36,665 nt of DNA from Candidatus Poribacteria bacterium. Lineage in GTDB: Bacteria > Poribacteria > WGA-4E > PCPOR2b. The notes beneath the pieces are model-generated. The model did no database searches and was not told the DNA's origin. It was given only the letters and a program-made list of their open reading frames with translations. Of this stretch, positions 16,795 through 24,593 are shown piece after piece (positions within the stretch are counted from its first letter, which is position 1; every line of letters begins with the position of its first letter). The DNA lies in the NCBI GenBank assembly GCA_022826645.1, contig JAJDUM010000109.1, positions 1 through 36,665 of the forward strand. The letters are read 5' to 3'. A program made the position numbers and the translations under genes.

Positions 16795-17214
16795 TTATCG
16801 GTCGACTTGTTTGAGGCGTCCCCACATTGTAAACTTTTTGCCGGTGGGCGAAACCGAAAAAGGTGAGTTCAACCACGCAGGACTAAAGTCATCACGGGGA
16901 TTATTGGTGAGGTTTTGAGGATTACCCCCATCGGCATCCATCACGTAGATTTCACGGTTACCATCTCGTTCCGAAACAAAGACAATACGCCTGCCATCGG
17001 GAGACCATGAGGGCCACCAGTCATTATCACGATTATTGGTGAGTTTATGCAGATTCTTCCCATCGGCGTCCATCACATAGATTTCAGGGCGCCCCTCCCT
17101 ACGGGACATAAAGACAATCTGTGCCTGCGCGTCAACGACTACCATCAGCAGTATCAGCACCAACGCTACAACGCTAGCTAAAATCAAATGGGCGAGATTA
17201 TATCTTCCTTGCAT
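16795..17214 (-). CDS. PRP5: miniature two-blade propeller paralogue
   Basis: The gene is intact in frame but encodes only 139 residues: the signal peptide (MQGRYNLAHLILASVVALVL, then DAQA), two PD40 repeats (PEIYVMDADGKN, REIYVMDADGGN) and the full tail VSPTGKKFTMWGRLKQVDR. Four blades have been lost without disturbing either end, as expected of recombination between repeats. Two blades cannot close a propeller alone, so the product would have to oligomerise or act only through its tail; otherwise it is a decaying gene. An AGAGGAA Shine-Dalgarno sequence is present. It is 88 bp behind PRP6. Confidence 0.82.
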   Translation of the reverse strand: MQGRYNLAHLILASVVALVLILLMVVVDAQAQIVFMSRREGRPEIYVMDADGKNLHKLTNNRDNDWWPSWSPDGRRIVFVSERDGNREIYVMDADGGNPQNLTNNPRDDFSPAWLNSPFSVSPTGKKFTMWGRLKQVDR

Positions 17215-17302
17215 CTGTTATTCCTCTTCTATCCTCAAATCGATCTCTTATTCTTCGTACGCTCCCGCATCTCAGCAAACACTGTTTACTTGATAATGGT
17301 AG

Positions 17303-18292
17303 TTATCGGTCAATCTGTTTGAGTTGTCCCCACATTGTGAATTTCTTACCTGCGGGAGAAACTGCAAGAACACCGCTAAGCCATGCAGGTTCAGTATCAT
17401 CATCGGGATGATTGGTGAGATTTTGAGGATTACGCCCGTCGATGTTTATCACGTAGATTTCACGGTTCCCATCCTCCTCCCTATTAGACACGAACGCAAT
17501 CCGTTTACCGTCGGGAGACCATGAGGGATTCCAATCCTTAAAGGGATTTTGCGTGAGTCTTCGCTGATTACCTCCATCGGCATCCACCACATAGACGTCC
17601 GATCTCCTAGCTCCAAAGGAATCAAAGGCAATGTGCTTACCGTCAGGAGACCATGAGGGATTTTTATCATGACGGACATTATTGGTGAGGTTTTTCTGAT
17701 TACCTCCATCGGCATCCATCACAAGGATTTCCAAGTTTACACCCCTAACGGACTGAAACGCAATGCGTTTACCGTCTGGAGACCATGAGGGATTCGAATC
17801 ATCAATAAAGGGACTGTTAGAAAGGTTTTGCGGATTACCTCCATCGGCGTCCATAACGTAGATTTGCCAGACGCCACCCGCAACGTTCTTATCCTCACTA
17901 GTAGTAAAAGCAATGCGTTTACCGTCTGGAGACCAAGAGGGCTGCCACTCAGCAAAGTCATTGTTAGTAAGTCTGTGCTGATTACCACCATCGGCGTCCA
18001 TAACGTAGATTTGCTGGTTTTCATCCCCGGCTCCCTCCCCAACCCTAGTGGTAACAAAGGCAATCCGTTTACCGTCGGGCGACCATGAGGGATCCGATTT
18101 AGCCAATGGATTGTTAGTGAGCCTTTGTTGATTACCCCCATCGGCATCCATCACGTAGATATCCAAATTCCCATCCCTATCAGACGTGAAGACAATCCGT
18201 GCCTGGGCATCAACAACGACCATTGGCGGTATTAGACCAACGACCACTACGCTTGCTAAAATCAAACATCTGAGACCGTATCTCCGTTGCAT
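17303..18292 (-). CDS. PRP6: secreted six-bladed PD40/TolB-like propeller protein
   Basis: The start at 18292 follows GAGGAGG; the ATG 24 bases earlier has no such site. The signal peptide is MQRRYGLRCLILASVVVVGL to DAQA. Of the six blades, the second and third carry inserted acidic loops (VGEGAGDENQQIY, EDKNVAGGVWQIY), and the fourth reads LEILVMDADGGN. The tail is VSPAGKKFTMWGQLKQIDR. Loop sequences differ strongly from PRP7, while the framework is conserved, which suggests diversification of the binding face. It sits 96 bp behind PRP7. Confidence 0.88.
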   Translation of the reverse strand: MQRRYGLRCLILASVVVVGLIPPMVVVDAQARIVFTSDRDGNLDIYVMDADGGNQQRLTNNPLAKSDPSWSPDGKRIAFVTTRVGEGAGDENQQIYVMDADGGNQHRLTNNDFAEWQPSWSPDGKRIAFTTSEDKNVAGGVWQIYVMDADGGNPQNLSNSPFIDDSNPSWSPDGKRIAFQSVRGVNLEILVMDADGGNQKNLTNNVRHDKNPSWSPDGKHIAFDSFGARRSDVYVVDADGGNQRRLTQNPFKDWNPSWSPDGKRIAFVSNREEDGNREIYVINIDGRNPQNLTNHPDDDTEPAWLSGVLAVSPAGKKFTMWGQLKQIDR

Positions 18293-18388
18293 CTGTCTTT
18301 CCTCCTCTATTCTCAAATCGCTTTATTATCCTTTGGGGTTGATAGAGGTCAGATTGGATTGGCAACCCCTTTACAATTAAAATGGCAG

Positions 18389-19387
18389 TTATGGGTCAAC
18401 CTGTTTGATCCAACCCCACATTGTGAACTTTTTGCCTGTGGGAGAAACCGAAAAAGGAGAGTTAAGCCATGAGGGATACCGGTCATCATCGCGATTATTG
18501 GTAAGGTTTTGCTGATTTTCCCCATCGGCATCCATCACGTAGATTTCAAGGTTTCCATCCCTACGGGAACTGAAGGTAATGCGTTCACCGTCGAGTGACC
18601 ATGAGGGAGACCTGTCATCACCGCGATGATTAGTCAGTTTCTGTTGATTCCCTCCATCGGTGTCCATCACGTAGATGTCAAAGTTTTCAAAGTCGCCCTT
18701 CCTATCTGATGAGAAGGCAATACGCTCACCGTCTGGAGACCATGAGGGTTGCCAGTCATTCTTGCGATTTTTAGTAAGTCTTTGTAGATTACCGCCATCG
18801 GCGTCTATCACGTAGATTTCATCAGTGATCCCAAATTTGCTTCTAAAGTGCCCCTCCCTCGCAGACGCGAAGACGATGCGTTCACTGTCGGGTGACCAGG
18901 AGGGATGCCGGTCATCAAAGGGATTGTTAGTGAGGTTTAGTTGATTGCCTCCATCGGCGTCCATCACGTAGATGTCAAAAGTGATTACAAAGTTTTTAAC
19001 CTCCCCATCCCAAGACGAAAAGGCAATTCGTTCACCATCAGGTGACCATGAAGGATACTTGTCCTCGTTGGGATTGTTAGTGAGGTTTAGTTGATTGCCT
19101 CCATCGGCGTCCATCACGTAGATTTCACTGTTTCCATCTCGTTGGGAAGCAAAGGCAATGCGCTTACCATCGGGAGACCATGAGGGAGACCAGTCATCAT
19201 CGCGATTATTAGTGAGTCTAAGCTGATTCTTTCCATTGTCGTCCATCACGTAGATTTCAGGGTTCCCATCCCTCTGAGACACGAAGGCAATTTGTGCCTG
19301 TGCCTCAACGACTATCATTAGCAGCGTTAGCCCCAGCACGACCACGCTAGCTAAAATCAAATGGGCGAGATTGCGTTTCCGTTGCAT
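18389..19387 (-). CDS. PRP7: secreted six-bladed PD40/TolB-like propeller protein
   Basis: The start at 19387 (MQRKRNLAHLILASVVVLGL, with GGAGGAG upstream) matches the paralogues; a longer frame back to 19489 lacks any signal-peptide logic. Six blades follow cleavage at EAQA, including three with inserted loops (WDGEVKNFVITFDIY, HFRSKFGITDEIY, KGDFENFDIY). The tail is VSPTGKKFTMWGWIKQVDP, ending in Pro rather than Arg. It is the first propeller of the first cassette. Confidence 0.88.
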   Translation of the reverse strand: MQRKRNLAHLILASVVVLGLTLLMIVVEAQAQIAFVSQRDGNPEIYVMDDNGKNQLRLTNNRDDDWSPSWSPDGKRIAFASQRDGNSEIYVMDADGGNQLNLTNNPNEDKYPSWSPDGERIAFSSWDGEVKNFVITFDIYVMDADGGNQLNLTNNPFDDRHPSWSPDSERIVFASAREGHFRSKFGITDEIYVIDADGGNLQRLTKNRKNDWQPSWSPDGERIAFSSDRKGDFENFDIYVMDTDGGNQQKLTNHRGDDRSPSWSLDGERITFSSRRDGNLEIYVMDADGENQQNLTNNRDDDRYPSWLNSPFSVSPTGKKFTMWGWIKQVDP

Positions 19388-19521
19388 TTGCTCTCCTCCA
19401 CTGTTTTCAAGTCTGTTTATTAGCCTTTGGGAGTGATTGAGGTCGCCTTGGGTTGGCAACCCCTTTACAATTAAAGTGAGGGGGTGCACAAATATAGTTG
19501 ATATAATCAGTTTAGTCCAGA

Positions 19522-19581
19522 TTTGTTCCTCCCCAGACTCTATTAAGATACAATTCCGAGATTTTTTCTAGCACTTTTTTT
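19522..19581 (-). promoter_or_regulatory. Orphan Shine-Dalgarno and leader block upstream of PRP7
   Basis: The array leader block is at 19542-19581 and is followed, on the minus strand, by GGGGAGGAACAAAT, which resembles the ribosome site of the ECF genes. No start codon follows; the PRP7 ATG is about 155 bp further on, behind a second leader of PRP1/PRP6 type. This looks like the front end of a gene that was deleted. Confidence 0.5.
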
Positions 19582-19682
19582 GCTTTTAAGTAAAAAAATA
19601 TGACCCCCTGTCGAAACACCCTCTAAATCCACGCCATCCTAAGCGGTATTGTGTCACTTTCTTCGCGGAGCAAGCAATAAAA
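19582..19682. repeat. Cassette-junction block A
   Basis: This is the third copy of the junction sequence (see 11831). With the leaders it fills most of the 388-bp gap between PRP7 and ECF5. Confidence 0.75.
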
Positions 19683-19710
19683 AAAGGCGAATGGAATGAA
19701 CCATTCGCCT
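19679..19710 (-). terminator. Rho-independent terminator of ECF5
   Basis: The stem is at 19701-19710 and 19685-19694 with a minus-strand T-run, 66 bp after the ECF5 stop. Confidence 0.92.
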
Positions 19711-19775
19711 AATGTAATCCTTCGACTATACATTTTAAGCATCCGCTTAAAAGTTGGATGTTTTCATTGTAGGTG

Positions 19776-21245
19776 TCATCTCTGCCACCCATATTCATAG
19801 ATTTGCCACAGCCCATCTGCTCTCCTCATTTTAACGAGGAAGTCCGGTACGGAGATTGGCATCTCTGGTTTTATTTCCACCTCCGGATGCATCTCCGGCG
19901 GCTCGATTGCTGGCATGCTTAATTGGAAATGGAACTCATCGCCAACATAGTTGCTGTTTGCAATGTCTACTTGGCTAAAGGTTTTGAGTATCTGCTCAAA
20001 TCCTGAATGTTCGCTTACCTCTCCTTCTACTACTACTGTCTCGATCGTAGTCGTATCGATCGTGAGTCCTTCCCGTGCTGCTATCTCCTCAAACCGTTCG
20101 ACATCCTCCTCCGTTATCGTGCTATCTGATCCCTCATAGAGATTGCCACTTTCTTCATCTCTCCTTAAATTCTCTGTCAATAACGGGAGTATCGTCTCAA
20201 TATCAGAGTCTCTAAACGCCTCTACAAAAGCGTTCATGACATCTTCAGCGGCTTGACCAGTATCGTCTAATAAAGTAGAGGTATCGGCAATAAGCCCCTG
20301 ATCCGACTCCGGCTCAAAATCCACTTCTGTCGCAAGTTGTGCCATATCCATTTCGTCAGGTTGACCGAAGAAATCGCCAATCGGTTCCATTTCTGACGTG
20401 GATTCTGTTGCGGCAATTTGTGGTTGATTATCTTGGCTTTCTGTCCCTTGAGTAGAATCAGTTTGGGCAGCCAAGCCTTCGGAACTGTTTTGTGGCCGTA
20501 CCGCACCATCTTCCCACGGTGACAAGTACACACGCTCTTCGACTGGGTGCGTATTCATCTCACGTATCCCAATGTAACCGATAAAAATAAGCCCAATCAA
20601 TGCTGCCGCACCAACCGTTGTTTTTGATGCCGTTCCAACTTTCATGACAGTTAGACCTCCCGAATAAAGTTTTTTGAGTGTCAATCCAGGAGAAACGAAG
20701 ATACCAGCCAGAAGATATTGTAGCCGTTTAGAGAGTTGTCGCTTTGCACGCGATAATCGAGACGCAATTGCATTGTATGACAATCCATGCGCACTGGTCA
20801 GTTCATCGTAACTCGCACCCTCCAGATAGAAAGCGCGGGCTATGTCCCTGTCTTTCTGCGGAAGCGTCTCCATGGTCCGGCGAATCAGTTCTCTCTGTTC
20901 TTGCTGCGTCAATCGCTCATCAGGCGAATCCTCCGTTTGCAGCATCGCTTCGCTCACTTCATCAAGGGATACGGTCTCGGCTCGCTGTTTTCGGAGCCAC
21001 TGCCGTGCACAATTTCGTGTAATCTCTGCCAGCCAGCTTTTGAATTTTGCTGCATCCTCAAGCTGTTTTAACCCTTGATAGGCGTTGAAGAAGGCGTCCT
21101 GTACCACCTCTTCGGCGTCGTGTGAATTGTCCACGATCCCGATAACAATCGTATAAACGAAGGCGTGGTACGCTCGCATCAGGTCAGTAAACGCCTCGTC
21201 ATCCCCAGTTTGAGCGCGATAGATGAGCGTATTCTCCTTAGCCAT
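19776..21245 (-). CDS. ECF5: membrane-tethered ECF sigma factor with NTF2-like C-terminal domain
   Basis: A 489-residue subtype I member. It has region 2 (DAEEVVQDAFFNAYQGL), region 4 (SYNAIASRLSRAKRQLSKRL), a transmembrane helix (TTVGAAALIGLIFIGYIGI), the outer motif ERVYLSPWEDGAVRPQNS and the linker motif GQPDEMDMAQL. The NTF2-like region is the most divergent of the set: it has an added Glu/Thr-rich stretch (ITEEDVERFEEIAAREGL and TIETVVVEGEV) and reads SNYVGDEFHFQLSMPAIEPPE near the end. This suggests a different ligand or partner. GGGAGG precedes the ATG. It lies between ECF6 and the first cassette. Confidence 0.9.
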   Translation of the reverse strand: MAKENTLIYRAQTGDDEAFTDLMRAYHAFVYTIVIGIVDNSHDAEEVVQDAFFNAYQGLKQLEDAAKFKSWLAEITRNCARQWLRKQRAETVSLDEVSEAMLQTEDSPDERLTQQEQRELIRRTMETLPQKDRDIARAFYLEGASYDELTSAHGLSYNAIASRLSRAKRQLSKRLQYLLAGIFVSPGLTLKKLYSGGLTVMKVGTASKTTVGAAALIGLIFIGYIGIREMNTHPVEERVYLSPWEDGAVRPQNSSEGLAAQTDSTQGTESQDNQPQIAATESTSEMEPIGDFFGQPDEMDMAQLATEVDFEPESDQGLIADTSTLLDDTGQAAEDVMNAFVEAFRDSDIETILPLLTENLRRDEESGNLYEGSDSTITEEDVERFEEIAAREGLTIDTTTIETVVVEGEVSEHSGFEQILKTFSQVDIANSNYVGDEFHFQLSMPAIEPPEMHPEVEIKPEMPISVPDFLVKMRRADGLWQIYEYGWQR

Positions 21246-21271
21246 GGTCTCTCATTCCTCCCTTACACCCT

Positions 21272-21310
21272 ACCAAGATGCAGTTCCGAGATTTTTTTGG
21301 CACTTTTTTA
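21272..21310 (-). promoter_or_regulatory. Conserved leader block of ECF5
   Basis: Minus-strand AGTGCCAAAAAAATCTC then GGAACTGCATCTTGGT, about 27 bp before the ATG. Confidence 0.6.
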
Positions 21311-21321
21311 TTTTGAGAGAT

Positions 21322-21350
21322 ATTTTACCCATTTTTTTCAGAGCAAGCAA
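21322..21350 (-). promoter_or_regulatory. Candidate promoter of ECF5
   Basis: Minus-strand TTGCTT (21345-21350), 17-bp spacer, TAAAAT (21322-21327). The -35 box lies in the ATTGCTTGC tail right behind the ECF6 terminator. Confidence 0.5.
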
Positions 21351-21351
21351 T

Positions 21352-21383
21352 AAAAAAAGGCGAATGGAATGAACCATTCGCCT
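21352..21383 (-). terminator. Rho-independent terminator of ECF6
   Basis: The stem is at 21374-21383 and 21358-21367 with a seven-T run on the minus strand, 29 bp after the ECF6 stop. Confidence 0.92.
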
Positions 21384-21411
21384 TGTGCGGCCTTGGGGAT
21401 AGGTTTGTGAA

Positions 21412-22857
21412 TTAGTGGGGCCACTCTGACACCTCTGACATCGCACTGTCATAATCAAACGCTTTGTCATAAACTCGCCAAGCACTATTCTCTTTTCGCA
21501 TCTTAACAAGCTGATATCCGGACGAGATAAAAATTGATGTCGAATGATCTGATGAAATATTCGGCATCTCCGGTGCCGGTGTTCTCAACCGGAAGTGAAA
21601 TTCATCGCCTACATATTCGCTGCTCACAACCTCCGCCTGACTTATCGTTTCACGGATTGACTCACCCAGCACTGGTTTAAACTGATGTATAATTTCGACG
21701 ACGTCATCCGGTGCATCATTTGACACATCTACGGAAATCTCAGAGCCATCACCATAATAACCATGGTTGCTACGCATGTACTCCTCTGTCCCTACCGAGC
21801 TCATTGCCTCAAAATCAGAATCCCTAAACGCCTCCACGTAAGCGTACATTACATCTTCAGCAGACTGACTTGTGCTCTCTAATAGCGTAGATGTGTCGGT
21901 AGTGAGGCCCTCCTCTGCGTCTGGATCAAATTCCGTTTCTGTCGCGAATTGTGCCATATCCGTTTCGTCGAGTTCAACGAACAAATCGTCAATCAATTCC
22001 ATATCTTCTGCGGACTCTGCCGAGGCAATGTATGGCTGAGTGTCCCTGCTTTCTGTATCCTGAGTAGAATCGATTTGGGCAACCAAGTCTTCGTAGCTGT
22101 TTTGCGGACGTAAAGCACCGTCCTCCCAAGGAGACAAATACACACGTTCCTCAACTGTGGGTGCATTCATCTCACGTATCCCAATGTAACCGATAAAAAT
22201 TAACGCAATCAGCGCTGCTGCACCAACCGTTGTTTTTGATGCCGTTCCAACTTTCATGACAGTTAGACCTCCCGAATAAAGTTTTTTGAGTGTCAATCCA
22301 GGAGAAACAAAGATGCCTGTCAGAAGATATTGCAACCGTTTGGAGAGTCGCTGCCTCGCACGCGAGAGCCGAAATGAAATTGCCTTGTCCGACAGTCCAT
22401 GCGTGCTGGTCAGTTCATTGTAACTTGCACCCTCAAGGTAGAAGGCACGGGCAATGTCCCTGTCCTTTTGCGGAAGCGTCTCCATGATCCGGCGAATTAA
22501 GTCTCTCTGTTCCAGTCGTATCAATCGCTCATCAGGCGAATCTTCCGTTTGAAGCAGGTGTTCACCCACTTCGTCGATAGATATGGTATCGCCTCTCTGT
22601 TTACGGAGCCAGTTTCGCGCACGATTTCGCGCAATTTCCGCCAACCAGCTTTTGAATTTCGCGCTATCCTCAAGCTGCGCCAAGCCTCGATAGGCACTGA
22701 GGAAGGTATCTTGCACAACCTCCTCGGCATCATGAGGATTTTTCACGATTCCGACTACGATTGCACAAACATAGGCGTGGTATGTCCGCATCAGTTCGGC
22801 GAATGCCCCTCCATCCCCAGTTTGGGCGCGATGGATAAGTGTATTCTCATTAGCCAT
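21412..22857 (-). CDS. ECF6: membrane-tethered ECF sigma factor with NTF2-like C-terminal domain
   Basis: The first gene of the array (481 residues, subtype I). It has region 2 (DAEEVVQDTFLSAYRGL), region 4 (LSDKAISFRLSRARQRLSKRL), a transmembrane helix (TTVGAAALIALIFIGYIGI), ERVYLSPWEDGALRPQNS, the linker motif ELDETDMAQF and an NTF2-like domain (SAEDVMYAYVEAFRDSDFEAM to LVKMRKENSAWRVYD). The last residues, DYDSAMSEVSEW, resemble the segment that joins the two C-terminal copies in ECF4 (SIESVMSEV). Region 4 reads like that of ECF2 rather than ECF1/5, which hints at exchange between paralogues. GGGAGG lies 11 bases before the ATG. Confidence 0.9.
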   Translation of the reverse strand: MANENTLIHRAQTGDGGAFAELMRTYHAYVCAIVVGIVKNPHDAEEVVQDTFLSAYRGLAQLEDSAKFKSWLAEIARNRARNWLRKQRGDTISIDEVGEHLLQTEDSPDERLIRLEQRDLIRRIMETLPQKDRDIARAFYLEGASYNELTSTHGLSDKAISFRLSRARQRLSKRLQYLLTGIFVSPGLTLKKLYSGGLTVMKVGTASKTTVGAAALIALIFIGYIGIREMNAPTVEERVYLSPWEDGALRPQNSYEDLVAQIDSTQDTESRDTQPYIASAESAEDMELIDDLFVELDETDMAQFATETEFDPDAEEGLTTDTSTLLESTSQSAEDVMYAYVEAFRDSDFEAMSSVGTEEYMRSNHGYYGDGSEISVDVSNDAPDDVVEIIHQFKPVLGESIRETISQAEVVSSEYVGDEFHFRLRTPAPEMPNISSDHSTSIFISSGYQLVKMRKENSAWRVYDKAFDYDSAMSEVSEWPH

Positions 22858-22882
22858 GGCTCTTTGTTCCTCCCTTACATCC

Positions 22883-22943
22883 TACCAAGACACAGTTTCG
22901 AGATTTTTTCTAGCACTTTTTTGTGTTGAACCAAAGAATTATA
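22883..22943 (-). promoter_or_regulatory. Leader block and candidate -10 box of ECF6
   Basis: The leader block is at 22883-22922. A minus-strand TATAAT (22938-22943) lies just upstream, with only a weak -35 candidate (TACAGA, 17-bp spacing). Confidence 0.4.
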
Positions 22944-23074
22944 TGAATTGTTATCCTTTGTCTGTATTCATATCTCAAGGTTTCAACCGAAGGGTATAAA
23001 CAAAAACATCCCTAAATGCCCGAACGTGGAGCGCAGTATTACAGATTACGATATTCGCAATGTTAAGTATACAA

Positions 23075-24499
23075 TCAGCACACTGGAGGTCGGTGCTGTA
23101 TCCACGGCTGTGCCCGTTCAAAGGAGGCAGACGCAGCAAGGACTGTCTCCTCATCTCCCTTTCTCCCGACAATGTGGAGACCGATGGGCAGACCGTCGGA
23201 CGAGAAACCCGCAGGCACGGTGGCAGCGGGGTGTCCGATCACATTAATTGGTAAGGTAAACGCACCGTTCCAGTACTGATCCGGGAAGATCCTGTCAGGC
23301 GACCACTTGCCGGGGTACTCGCCATTACGGAAAGCTGGAAAGCACGATGTCGGCGAGAGCAGCAGGTCATATTCCTCAAATAGGTCGGTCATACGTGCCT
23401 TCAAAACGTCAATCTGACCGAGCGCCCTGGCGTAGTCCGCCACAGTGACTTTCGCCCCGTATTCAAGACAGAATCTGGCAAATTCGGTCATCTGATCGCC
23501 GTGGGTTTCCAGATACCTGCCTTGGCTGGTATACGAGTCTCCCGCTATAATCGCACCAAAAGTGTCGTAGGGCGGATCCATGGCCAGGGCGGATTCCTCA
23601 ACATGGCAACCGAGCTCCTCAAATAGCTGCGCTGCCCTTGAGGTTACATCCAAAACATCAGGTTCCACATCAGCGAAGCCGAAATCCGGACTCCAAGCGA
23701 TGCGGAGTCCCGTAATCTCCCTGTCTACTGCGGCGATGAAATCGGGTGGCGTTTCCCGGAGGGAGGTGGGATCTCTGCGATCGTGCCCGGCAAGCGTCTG
23801 GAGCATTAAGGCAGCATCCCGCACGGTACGGCTAAGGGGACCGTTCTGGGAGAACATGTAGGGCATCGCGGGACCATGCAAGCCGGTGTAGCCGGAGACT
23901 CGACCTTGTGAGGGTTTGATTCCATAAATACCGGATAAGTTGGCGGGTATGCGGATGGATCCGCCGCCATCGCTGCCGGTGGCAAAGGGACACAAGTACG
24001 CCGCCACCGCTGCTGCTGCACCACCGCTGGACCCGCCCGGCGTACGATCGGTGTTCCAAGGGTTACATCCGGTGATACCCAAGCTGTTCTCACAGGTGCC
24101 AACCATGCCGAACTCTGGAACATTCGTTTTGCCCAAAATAATGCCGCCTGCGCGCCGCACCCGTTCTACCACGGCGGAATCCCGCTCCGGCACCCGGTCC
24201 TTGTATACCACTGAACCCGAAGTGGTCCGTATCCCCTTGGTCATCTGGGTATCCTTGATGGGGATAGGCAGCCCATGCAGCGCTCCAAGTTCGTCACCGC
24301 GGACGACCGCTGCCTCGGCAGCCTTGGCAGTCTCCATCGCCTCGTCGTGGGTCAAAAGCAGGAATGCGTTTAGCTGTGAGTCGAGTCTTTCGATGCGGTC
24401 AAAATATAGTTCAGTCAGTTCTACCGGAGAGATCTGTTTTGTCGAAATCAACTCCAAGAGATCGGTCACTGAAGCGAAAGCCAATTCGTTGTCTGCCAT
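23075..24499 (-). CDS. Amidase signature family hydrolase
   Basis: The 474-residue protein has the full Ser-cisSer-Lys machinery: Lys82 in PIPIKD, the cis-Ser in TPGGSSGGAAAAVA (155-166) and the nucleophile Ser181 in GSDGGGSIRIPA. It hydrolyses an amide bond, but family members range from GatA to acylamide and aryl-amide hydrolases. No gatB or gatC is nearby, so a stand-alone amidase is likelier than a Glu-tRNA amidotransferase subunit. AAGGAG precedes the ATG. It follows the VWA gene by 94 bp and may be co-transcribed with it. Confidence 0.9.
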   Translation of the reverse strand: MADNELAFASVTDLLELISTKQISPVELTELYFDRIERLDSQLNAFLLLTHDEAMETAKAAEAAVVRGDELGALHGLPIPIKDTQMTKGIRTTSGSVVYKDRVPERDSAVVERVRRAGGIILGKTNVPEFGMVGTCENSLGITGCNPWNTDRTPGGSSGGAAAAVAAYLCPFATGSDGGGSIRIPANLSGIYGIKPSQGRVSGYTGLHGPAMPYMFSQNGPLSRTVRDAALMLQTLAGHDRRDPTSLRETPPDFIAAVDREITGLRIAWSPDFGFADVEPDVLDVTSRAAQLFEELGCHVEESALAMDPPYDTFGAIIAGDSYTSQGRYLETHGDQMTEFARFCLEYGAKVTVADYARALGQIDVLKARMTDLFEEYDLLLSPTSCFPAFRNGEYPGKWSPDRIFPDQYWNGAFTLPINVIGHPAATVPAGFSSDGLPIGLHIVGRKGDEETVLAASASFERAQPWIQHRPPVC

Positions 24500-24593
24500 G
24501 GTATCTCCTTTCTCCGCGTATAGTAAGTATTCAACCGGTTTGAGTCCCTATAAACCTTAGAAGCAAGAATCTCAAAATAGTTATGCGGGTTGT

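Noticed and set aside
8378..19387. CRISPR-like periodic repeats
   Set aside because: The periodic words (about 120-150 bp apart) encode EIYVMDADGGN and PSWSPDGK in frame; there are no short direct repeats with unique spacers.
8378..19387. PRPs as true TolB of the Tol-Pal system
   Set aside because: No TolB N-terminal domain, no tolQRA or pal neighbours, and seven copies; only the propeller fold is shared.
4999..21383. The six identical hairpins as integron attC or REP sites
   Set aside because: Each lies just behind an ECF stop codon with a T-run on the transcribed strand, and there is no integrase; terminators explain them.
5069..22857. ECF41/SnoaL-type sigma factors
   Set aside because: In that group the SnoaL-like domain is cytoplasmic and directly follows region 4; here a membrane helix and a long linker intervene.
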